From Methanobacteriota archaeon (GTDB lineage: Archaea; Halobacteriota; Methanomicrobia; Methanomicrobiales; Methanomicrobiaceae), in NCBI GenBank assembly GCA_016841665.1, contig JAENYT010000002.1:124001-188000 (forward strand): a stretch of 64,000 nucleotides of DNA. The letters are read 5' to 3'. Made by a program: the position numbers and the translations under genes. The notes under the pieces were generated by a model. The model was given only the letters and a program-made list of their open reading frames with translations. It was not told the origin of the DNA and ran no database searches. Below are positions 17,401-25,374 of this stretch, piece by piece (within the stretch, counting starts at the first letter, position 1; each line of letters opens with the position of its first letter).

Positions 17401-18518
17401 GAGATCCGAATGATCGATTGGGCGAGATCCTGCAACGGCCCTCCCAGTGCACCGTTCCACTCCTCTTCGCCGCTCGCATCAAGTTTGATCAGCCAGGCGT
17501 CGACATTGCCCGACCCGTAGTCCTCGATGCTCCCTGCCACCAGGCGGCCTCCGTCGGGCGTCTCCACTGCCGAGTGTGCCGTGGCATTGACATCAGCCCC
17601 TCCATAGGTTACTTCCAGCAGGGGCGCTCCTGTGGCATTGAACCGCAGGTACCATGCATCGGTGTCGGTGCGGTTCTCGCCGGTGATGAAGGTGGTCGTG
17701 CCGACAAACGAGAAGTTCTGCGCATTCTCCTCGAATATGTCCCGTGCCGTGTCATTTCCTGCCCCGCCGAAGGTAGCATTCCAGAGTTCAAGACCATCAT
17801 TGTCGGTCTTCACGACCCAGCCATCGGCTTCTTCGGCCTCGAACGACTCCGTGGAGCCGGCAAACAGGAAATTCCCCTCTTCGTCTTCGATCACCGAATA
17901 GGCGGACTCGTTTTGGTCCCCGCCGAATCGGCTGTTCCACTCCTCCTCGCCGGAGGCATTGATCTTCACCAACCACGCGTCGGTGTTTCCGGATGCGTAT
18001 CCCTCGGTGCTCCCCGCGACGAGGTACCCGCCGTCGGTGGTCTGGATGATCGAGTACGCCGAGGCATTGACCTCGGGCCCGCCGAAGGTCCGGTTCAGCT
18101 CCTCATCTCCTGTGGCGTTGATCCCGACTACCCATGCATCGGCGTGATACAGGTCTTCCTCGAGTGGAAGCGTGATGGTGCCCGCAAAGACTATCCCGCC
18201 GTCATCTGCCTGGATAACGTCAAATGCGGTGTCATTCAGTAGCGTTCCATACGCCGCGTCCGAGAGAAGCGCGCCGTCCTCTTCGTCGAGCAGCACCAGC
18301 CAGGCGTCCGCAAACCCGGCGCCTTTTGCGTCCGTATCCCCCGCAAAGATCAGGCTCGCATTCTCCATTTGAATGATTGAGTACGCCGATTCGCTTGTCT
18401 CCACACCGCCGTAGGTATTGTTCCATACGACCGAGAGTTCGAATGCCGAGGCCGTCCCTGCGCCGAGACAAAACAGGGCAAGGACGACGAGACACATCCC
18501 CTTCATTATTCGTTGCAT
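14439..18518 (-). CDS. Large secreted surface protein: propeller repeats, SdrD-B domain, six DUF11-like repeats
   Basis: About 1,359 residues. A signal peptide ([25 protein letters not shown]) leads into six or seven propeller-type repeats of about 55 residues ([34 protein letters not shown]) to about residue 395. A Pro-rich linker of the type [22 protein letters not shown] follows, then an SdrD-B-like domain ([35 protein letters not shown]), then six DUF11-like modules of about 120 residues ([17 protein letters not shown]... TYTVTNTG). The C-terminal tail is repetitive Glu-Thr-Pro. I see no C-terminal membrane anchor or PGF-CTERM, so attachment is unclear. Start chosen by alignment with the two downstream paralogues. 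Likely cell-surface or matrix adhesin; ligand unknown. Confidence 0.85.
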   Translation of the reverse strand: [1359 protein letters not shown]

Positions 18519-18530
18519 TACTTCATACAC

Positions 18531-18740
18531 CCCTCATAGTCTGTGCACCCCCCTTTCGCCTCGAATGTGCTGGTTGCAGTAATAGGTGTGTGCCCTAGCG
18601 CAGCTGACTCCTTCAGGCCAAATGGTGGTGATATCGGCTGCAATGCATGGACCCGGGTCACCGGTGCGACGTTTTCCGGTTTATCTCTGGTGAATGGGGA
18701 CAGGGGGAGATTACCTGCATATGAATATAAATATATTTGT
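18531..18740 (-). promoter_or_regulatory. Long conserved leader and promoter of copy 1
   Basis: No gene is evident in this interval. On the minus strand it runs from a TATA-like AAATATATTTATA (about 18722-18738) through CCCCCTGTCCCCATTCACC and GCATTGCAGCCGATATCACC to the start codon. Both blocks recur, in the same order and at similar spacing, before copies 2 and 3, implying a 5' untranslated leader of roughly 180 nt. Confidence 0.5.
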
Positions 18741-18896
18741 TGTGTAATACAACAAATCTCTTAAGAAATTTCCGGTTATTCAATAGTTTGGCACCATGAT
18801 CTTCTCCTATTCCCGGGATAATTGGAAACGCGTTCCTGTACCACAATACCGCGGTTACGTTCTATACCAGCGGAAAAATCGATATGTTGTATCGGA

Positions 18897-18939
18897 CAGC
18901 AGGCATGGATCCCTCTCATTTCCGAGAGAAGACCTGCTG
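18897..18939 (-). other. Conserved 3' hairpin downstream of truncated copy 2
   Basis: The outer stem CAGCAGG (18897-18903)/CCTGCTG (18933-18939) is perfect. The inner stem CTCTC (18913-18917)/GAGAG (18924-18928) has loop ATTTCC. It is the best-formed of the three homologous 3' hairpins. Confidence 0.65.
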
Positions 18940-19081
18940 AACGTCATCGGAGCCTTTCACGTTTGATTTTCTCTCCCTTTTTTGTTTACGGTATTCCTCC
19001 CCCGAATCCGCTACCCTTGATCTTGAGGATCCCCCGCTGTCATAGAGGATGACCCTGAAGCTCTTGATGCTCGGTTCCCCT
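18916..19081 (-). pseudogene. Remnant of SdrD-B domain, out of frame with copy 2
   Basis: Past the stop of copy 2, another minus-strand frame encodes DEGEPSIKSFRVILYDSGG and RSRVADSGEEYR. This matches the [19 protein letters not shown] and [11 protein letters not shown] of the SdrD-B domain in copies 1 and 3. Homology then passes directly into the conserved 3' untranslated sequence. The DUF11-like repeats have been deleted and the remaining domain is separated by a frameshift. Confidence 0.65.
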
Positions 19082-20413
19082 TCATCCAAGGAGAGCGCGA
19101 CGGTTATTATTGTCCTCCCGGCTGAGATTGTCCCCTTCACTGATATTGTCTCCTTCGCTGAGATTGTCCCCTTCGCTGATATTGTCTCCTTCGCTAATGT
19201 TTTCCACGTCCAGCCTGACCACCCAGGCATCCCAGAAGGGCGGCTGCTCTTTCTGCGTTGCATCGAACACGCCGGCAAACACGTAGGACGTCTCGGAGAT
19301 GCGGATGATTGATCGGGCAACGTCATCAGACACACCTCCCAGGATACCGTTCCACTCCATCTCGGTGTTCGTGTCCAGTTTGATCAGCCACGCGTCGCTG
19401 TTGCCCGATCCGTAGTCCTCGATGCTCCCTGCGATCAGGCGGCCCCCGTCGGGAGTATCCACAGCGGAGTGTGCAGTGGCGTTGACGTCAGCCCCACCGA
19501 AGGTTTTCTCCAGCAGTTGGGCTCCGGTGGCATTGAACCGAAGGTACCAGGCGTCAGTGTCGATCCTGTCCTCGTCGGTAATAAAGGTGGTCGTTCCTAC
19601 AAAGGCAAAATTCTGCTCATTTTCCTGGAATAGCTCCCATGCCGTGTCGTTTCCTGCCCCGCCGAAGGTCGCATTCCAGAGTTCGAGGCCCTCGCTGTCC
19701 GTCTTCACGACCCAGCCATCCGTTTCTTCGGCCTCGAACGACTCCGTGTAGCCGGCAAACAGGAAATCACCCTCTGTATCTTCGATCACCGAATAGGCGG
19801 ACTCGTTCTGTTCCCCGCCGAAGCGGCCGCTCCACTGCTCGTCTCCGGTGGCATTGATCTTCACCATCAATGCATCGGTGTTTTCGGATGCGTAGCTCTC
19901 GATGCTGCCCACGAAGAGGTACCCGCCGTCGGTGGTCTGGATGATCGAGTTGGCGGTCGCATTCACCTCTGGCCCGCCGAAGGTCTGGTTCAGCTCCTCC
20001 TCGCCTGAGGCGTTGGTTTTTACCACCCATGCATCGGAATGATACTGATCTGCTTCGAGCGGCAGGGCTATGCTGCCCGCAAAAACAATCCCGCCGTCAT
20101 TGGCCTGGATGACATCAAATGCCGTGTCATTGAACGCGGATCCATATGTTGTATCTGAGAGAAGGGCTCCCTCTTCTTCATTGAGAAGCACGAGCCATGC
20201 GTCGGCCAATCCGGCACCCTGTGCGTCAGTCTCCCCTGCGAAGATCAGGCTTGCATTCTCCGTTTGAATGATCGAATACGCCGATTCGTTTGTCTCCACA
20301 CCGCCGTAGGTGTTGTTCCAGACGATCGAGAGATCGAATGCCGTTGCGGTCCCTGCTCCGAGACACAACAGGGCAAGGGTGATGAAGCATAACAGTCGTA
20401 ATGTTCGTTGCAT
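19082..20413 (-). CDS. Truncated paralogue of the secreted propeller protein (copy 2)
   Basis: 443 residues. Signal peptide [25 protein letters not shown], then the same propeller-type repeats as copies 1 and 3 (about 25-395). In place of the Pro-rich linker there are tandem [12 protein letters not shown] hexapeptides, and the frame ends in [14 protein letters not shown]. The SdrD-B and DUF11-like parts are missing apart from the frameshifted remnant downstream. The propeller part looks intact, so a shorter secreted protein could still be made. Leader and 3' hairpin are retained. Either a decaying copy or a naturally short form. Confidence 0.75.
   Translation of the reverse strand: [443 protein letters not shown]
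19120..19198 (-). repeat. 18-nt tandem repeat encoding [12 protein letters not shown]
   Basis: About four to five in-phase copies of an 18-bp unit (plus strand: gctgagattgtccccttc alternating with gctgatattgtctccttc). The array sits where the other paralogues have their Pro-rich linker, next to the point where the frame is lost. Slippage here is a plausible cause of the frameshift. Confidence 0.75.
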
Positions 20414-20640
20414 TCCTCAAAATACCTCCTATAATCCGTTCAATCCCTGTTCGCACAGTAAATTGGCAGTCTACGGCGATATCCATGCGCTTATGTGTGC
20501 AACTAGCTCAATAGCATCTGATTATGGCGATATCCGGGCTGCGATGCGAAGTGTCTGATCGTCTATGCATCGCGATCTCATTGGTTCTGGCGAATGGGAC
20601 TGGAGGACGAGATTACTATTCGAAGATATATATATTTATC
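20414..20640 (-). promoter_or_regulatory. Conserved leader and promoter of copy 2
   Basis: No gene is evident. The blocks ggcgatatccgggctgcgat (20526-20545) and ctggcgaatgggactggagg (about 20587-20606), read on the plus strand, correspond to those before copies 1 and 3. The TATA-like stretch atatatatatttatc follows at about 20626-20640. Transcription would run leftward. Confidence 0.5.
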
Positions 20641-20892
20641 TCAGCATATTTTTGGGTGTGGCAGCTATCTCGGAGGAGGACTGGTTCGTTACTCCGCTCC
20701 TCCCCAATGCCCGGGATAATTGGGGGTGGAGTAGCATAACCTCGATCGGGAAGGAGGCTGCGAAACCATGTGGAGGAATATGGATACTTGAACACCTGCA
20801 CTATTCATCAGTCAAATTCAAAGGGTGAGGGAATGCTCACGCTACAAACGTATTGTTCCATGCTCGTGAAAAAATCAGTGGAAATTGTCGAG

Positions 20893-20932
20893 CAGCAGGC
20901 ATGAAGTCTCTCATTTCTGAGAGAAAATCTGC
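20893..20932 (-). other. Conserved 3' hairpin downstream of copy 3
   Basis: Inner stem TCTCTC (20907-20912)/GAGAGA (20919-20924) with loop ATTTCT. CAGCAGG is conserved on the left, but the right outer arm is degraded to CTGCAGC, so the outer stem is weaker than in the other two units. Confidence 0.55.
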
Positions 20933-20980
20933 AGCGGGCATCAAAGACTTCCACATTCGATTTTCTTTCCGTTTTTATGC

Positions 20981-23791
20981 CTACACCATCTCTCCATTTA
21001 CCTGATCAACAGCCTCCCCGTTACCATCTCCGGGTGTCTCCTCCTCTTCCGGTGTCATTTCTTCTTCAGGGGTCATCTCCTCTGTCGGGGTTTCCTCTGC
21101 CACCACCCCGGTATAGTAGAACGTCACGCTGTCACTCACCTCATTGCCTTCCGAATCCAATGCGGTTGCTATGGCGTCGATCTGCTGTTCCCCTTCGAGT
21201 GCCTCGATCGAGGTCTCGTATCCCCACGTTTCACCGGCATCGAGGACATCGTTCCCATCATCACCCTCGCCGGTGCCCGAAGCAACGAAGCCGTCAGCGC
21301 TGAGTGCCACATTGGTGAGGGGGACCTCGCCGGTATTCGTGACATAGAAGAACAGTGAAACCGGCCCGCCTGCTGGCACACCCGGCCCTGGCGGTGCAGG
21401 ATCAGTTTCGTTTTCAACCTGGACTTGGAGCTCGAGTGCGGCAGCCCCATCCGCGGGCCTCGACTGGTAGTACGCGGTGACACTGGCGGTCACCAGGTTG
21501 CCCTCGGGATCCTCGGCGGTCACTGTTGCGGTATTGTCACGCAGTCCTGGCATCGCTTCCACGGGATCCAGGTCGCTATAGGCCCACGTCTCACCCGGAT
21601 CGAGGATGCTGTTGCCGTCATCCCCGCTGTTCGGTGCGTCCAGCTCCACCCCCAGATCCTCATCGGTGACCGACACATTCGAAAGTGGTGCATCGCCGGC
21701 GTTGGTGACGTTCAGGGTGTATTCAATACTGGAGCCCACCTCCACCTCAACCGGTGCGGATGGCTCCTGCCCAAGCTCACCGTTGATCCGTTTTTCAATC
21801 TCGATCATCGCCGCAATTTCCGCGGTGCCATTGTAGTGGCTACGGTCCGAGTCCTTCACCACGACCGTGGAGAAGGTGGCGCTCACCGTGGCGTTGTTTG
21901 CGTACTGCCCCGCTTCGGCGGTGTCGTTTGCCTCGTACACCCACATCTCTCCCGGTTGGAGGATACCATCGGTGTCATCGCCGCTCGCCGGCCCGCTGAC
22001 GGCACCGAGTATGTCATCGATCAGGGTGACCTCGAAGAGCGGGATGAGCCCGGTATTGGTGACATTATAGGTCCAGTTCACCGTCGCACCGGCAGGTATC
22101 GACGGGCCGGGCGGGTTGTCGGCATCCGCCCCGTTCGTCGCCTTCTCCACGTCAATCCCGATGGTCGAGGCGTTCACCAGGCCTGCATCCCATGTGCGGT
22201 CCTTTTCGTTCTCGGCGATATCGATCGGTCCGGCACGTCCGGTGGTGATGGCCGCGTCGCTGTCAAGCGCCGGATCGCCCTGCTTCTCGAGCGTGAACAC
22301 ATATCCCTCCGGTCGGATGAATCGAAGCGAATAGGTGCCCGGTTTCAGGTTACAGAAGCAGTAGTGCCCCGTCGAATCCGTATACCTCGACCTGAGCTGG
22401 ACTCCCTCGCTGTCGTAGAGAATGACTTTGACATCTTCTATGCCGGGTTCTCCTTCATCCTGGATGCCGTTGCCGTTCAGGTCCTCCCAGACAAAGTCGC
22501 CGATCTTGCCCTTGGGAATTGGTTTCGGCACGGGTTTTGGGGGCGTTGGTCCGGGCGCAGGCGAGGGTGCCGGTTCGATCACCTCATCCAGCCTGACCGC
22601 CCAGGCGTCCGGGTAGGGCGGCTGCTCCTCGGGCGTTATATTGAACATGCCGGCGAACACGTAGGACGTCTCGGAGATGCGGATGACCGATCGGGCGAGA
22701 TCCTGATACGGGCCTCCCAGTGCCCCGTTCCACTCCTCTTCGCCGCTGGTGTCAAGTTTGATCAGCCACGCGTCGACATTGCCTGACCCGTAGTCCTCGA
22801 TGCTCCCCGCGACCAGGCGGCCCCCGTCCGGTGTCTCCACAGCGGAGTGAGCCGTGGCATTGACGTCAGCCCCGCCGTAGGTCTCCTCCCGCAGGGAGGC
22901 TCCCGTGGCATTGAACCGCTGGTACCATGCATCGGTGTCGGTGCGGTTCTCGCCGCTGAAGAAGGTGGTCGTGCCGACAAACGAGAAGTTCTGGGCATTT
23001 TCCTGGAAGACCTCCCGTGCCGTGTCGTTTCCTTCCCCGCCGAAGGTCGCGTTCCAGAGTTCCGTGCCCGTGCTGTTCGTCTTCACGACCCAGCCATCGG
23101 CTTCCTCGGCCTCGAACGACTCTGTGGAGCCGGCAAACAGGAAATTACCCTCTTCATCTTCGATTACCGAATAGGCGGACTCGTTCCGCTCCCCGCCGAA
23201 GCGGCTATTCCACTCCTCTTCGCCGGAGGCATTGGTCTTCACCATCCACGCATCGGTGTTTTCGGATGCATAGCCCTCGATGCTTCCCGCGAAGAGATAC
23301 CCGCCGTCGGTGGTCTGGATGATCGAGTATGCCGTCGCATTCACCTCGGGCCCGCCGAAGGTCTGGTTCAGCACCTCCTCTCCTGTGGCGTTGATCCCGA
23401 CGACCCATGCATCAGTGTGATACAGGTCTTCCTCGAGCGGCAGGACTGTGCTTCCTACGAAGACGATGGTACCGTCATCGCTCTGGATTACGTCAAATGC
23501 GGTGTCATTCAGTAGAGTTCCATATGCCGCATCCGAGAGAAGCGTCCCCTCTTCTTCATCGAGCAGCACCAGCCATGCATCCGCAAACCCGGCGCCTTTT
23601 GCGTCCGAATCCCCCGCAAAGATCAGGCTCGCATTCTCTGTTTGAATGATCGAATAGGCCGATTCATTTGTCTCTTCATCGCCGTAGGTGGTGTTCCAGG
23701 CGATCGAGAGATCGAACGCCGCAGCGGTACCCGCTCCGAGGCACATCACCGCGAGGATCATGAGGATAATTCCTCTCGTTGACCGTTGCAT
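20981..23791 (-). CDS. Secreted surface protein: propeller repeats, SdrD-B domain, three DUF11-like repeats (copy 3)
   Basis: 936 residues. Signal peptide [25 protein letters not shown]; propeller-type repeats to about 395; a shorter Pro-rich linker; SdrD-B domain ([36 protein letters not shown]). Then three DUF11-like modules ([41 protein letters not shown]) and a Glu-Thr-Pro tail ending VDQVNGEMV. Compared with copy 1 it lacks three of the middle modules, so the family varies by module number. No membrane anchor is seen at the C-terminus. Likely exported and surface- or matrix-associated. Confidence 0.85.
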   Translation of the reverse strand: [936 protein letters not shown]

Positions 23792-24020
23792 CCTTGCATC
23801 TTCCCCCTGTAAATTTTACAATCCCTTTCGCGCAGCAGGTGTGTGCCCGGTGGCATCGCCGCATCCATGGATACGGCAAGCTCAGAAGTACGGGCATGGC
23901 GATATCGGCCTGCGATGCACGAATGTGATGGATGCTGTGCATCACAGCCTCGTGGTCTCAGGCGAATGGGGACTGGGGGCGTAGTATTAATATACCGGCT
24001 TAAATATTTTTGTATTAATA
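23792..24020 (-). promoter_or_regulatory. Conserved leader and promoter of copy 3
   Basis: No gene is evident. Plus-strand blocks ggcgatatcggcctgcgatg (23898-23917) and tcaggcgaatggggactggg (about 23958-23977) match the leaders of copies 1 and 2, and an AT-rich TATA region (taatataccggcttaaatat) follows. The leader is about 180 nt. Confidence 0.5.
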
Positions 24021-24129
24021 TATAATTTGATCAGGAATGCATGATCCCGGAGTGACGTCCTGCCCCCTTCTTCTCTGGTGCCCCGGATAAGAGCGGTAGA
24101 GTTTTTGTACCCTGCATCCACACTGTTGC

Positions 24130-24645
24130 ATGAAACTGCTGCTGGTCATCGCGCCGGAGAACTTCAGGGACGAGGAACTGGAAGTGCCTCGTTCCGTATT
24201 TGACCGCCACGGGATCGCGTACGATATCGCGTCCAACAAGACCGGGACCTGTTCGGGGATGCTGGGCGCAACCGCCGAAGCCACTCTTGCACTGGACGAC
24301 GTGGTGCCGGAGGAGTATGTGGGCATTGTGATCGTGGGGGGCATAGGAGCGCAGGACCATCTCTGGGGCAACGCCAGGTTGCAGGACCTGGTCAGGACCT
24401 TCTTTGAATCCGGTTGCGTGGTCGCTGCGATCTGCCTCTCCCCGGTTGTACTCGCAAGGGCCGGAGTGCTCAGGGGGCGGGAGGCGACGGTGTTTCGGAG
24501 TCCTGCCTCCGTGCAGGAAATGGAGAAGGGCGGCGCAGTGCTCGTCGACATTCCGGTGGTTGCCGACATGGACCTGATTACCGCAGCGGGACCTTCGGTT
24601 GCAGAAGCGTTTGCTGAAGAGATCGTGGACAAACTGGTCTGCTGA
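24130..24645 (+). CDS. DJ-1/PfpI family protein
   Basis: 171 residues with the class I glutaminase-like fold. The nucleophile elbow is VAAICLSPVVLA, with the cysteine near residue 102, after IVIVGGIGAQDHLW. Members act as intracellular peptidases, glyoxalases or deglycases; no specific activity can be chosen. It stands between the surface-protein cluster and a glycosyltransferase on the same strand (21-bp gap), possibly in one transcript. Confidence 0.82.
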   Translation: MKLLLVIAPENFRDEELEVPRSVFDRHGIAYDIASNKTGTCSGMLGATAEATLALDDVVPEEYVGIVIVGGIGAQDHLWGNARLQDLVRTFFESGCVVAAICLSPVVLARAGVLRGREATVFRSPASVQEMEKGGAVLVDIPVVADMDLITAAGPSVAEAFAEEIVDKLVC

Positions 24646-24666
24646 ACGTCTGGGTAAGGAGCGTCC

Positions 24667-25374
24667 GTGGCCAGTTGGGATCAGTGCACCATCGTCGTCC
24701 CCGCCTACAATGAAGCGGAGCGTATCGACCGTCTCCTGAAAGATCTGGGAGATTTCAAAGGGTATCTCGTGTTTGTTTGCGATGGGAACGATGCCACCGC
24801 CGAAAAAATCCGCAGGTTCGCCGATCGCCATCCCGGACTCTCTCTTCGCTGCATGGAGTTCGGGCATCGTCTTGGAAAGGGCGGGGGCGTTCTGGAAGGC
24901 ATGAAAGCGGCGGACACTCCGTTCGTGGGGTTCATGGATGCCGACGGCTCAACGCCGCTTCAGGAGATGATGAAGCTCTTTGCCCGGCTCGACGGGGCGG
25001 ACGGGGCCATCGGTTCACGCTGGCTGGAAGGCTCGGAGATCGTGATCGCCCAGGGGTGGTGGCGGCGCCTGCAGAGCAGGATGTTCAACACGCTCGTGAG
25101 GGTGCTCTTCGGGCTGCGTTTCCGGGACACCCAGTGCGGGGCGAAAGCGTTTCGCAAAGGTGCCCTCGATGAGGTTCTTCCTTCCATGGTCTCAAGAGGT
25201 TTTGAATTCGATGTGGAACTCCTCTGGCGCCTGCAGAATGCAGGCTGCAGGATCGAGGAGGTGCCCATTCGGTGGATAAACCGGGGCGAGTCGCGTGTGG
25301 GGGGTGCCGATGGCCTTGGCATGTTCATTGCGCTCGTCCGCCTGCGATACGGCCGATCAAGCGTTTCGGGGTAA
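24667..25374 (+). CDS. Family 2 glycosyltransferase (dolichol-phosphate sugar transferase-like)
   Basis: 235 residues, GTG start. GT-A fold: CTIVVPAYNEAERI near the N-terminus, VFVCDGNDAT, and the metal-binding DxD-type FMDADGS near residue 88. Then GSRW, the FRDTQCGAKAF motif typical of DPM1/DPG-synthase-like enzymes, and RGFEFDVELLWRLQ. No C-terminal membrane helices, so it would act on a membrane lipid acceptor from the cytoplasm, perhaps making dolichyl-phosphate sugars for glycosylation of exported proteins like those next door. Donor sugar unknown. Its TAA overlaps the ATG of the following HD gene. Confidence 0.82.
   Translation: MASWDQCTIVVPAYNEAERIDRLLKDLGDFKGYLVFVCDGNDATAEKIRRFADRHPGLSLRCMEFGHRLGKGGGVLEGMKAADTPFVGFMDADGSTPLQEMMKLFARLDGADGAIGSRWLEGSEIVIAQGWWRRLQSRMFNTLVRVLFGLRFRDTQCGAKAFRKGALDEVLPSMVSRGFEFDVELLWRLQNAGCRIEEVPIRWINRGESRVGGADGLGMFIALVRLRYGRSSVSG

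Noticed and set aside
16320-18242. 640-residue plus-strand ORF opposite surface-protein copy 1
   Set aside because: It is the antisense shadow of the repetitive coding sequence. It has no signal peptide or domain, while the minus strand encodes a coherent protein. The same applies to 21425..22786, 22847..23515 and 15183..16223.
19120-19198. Possible CRISPR-like repeat
   Set aside because: The units are contiguous 18-nt in-frame coding repeats (ISEGDN) without spacers, and no cas genes are present.
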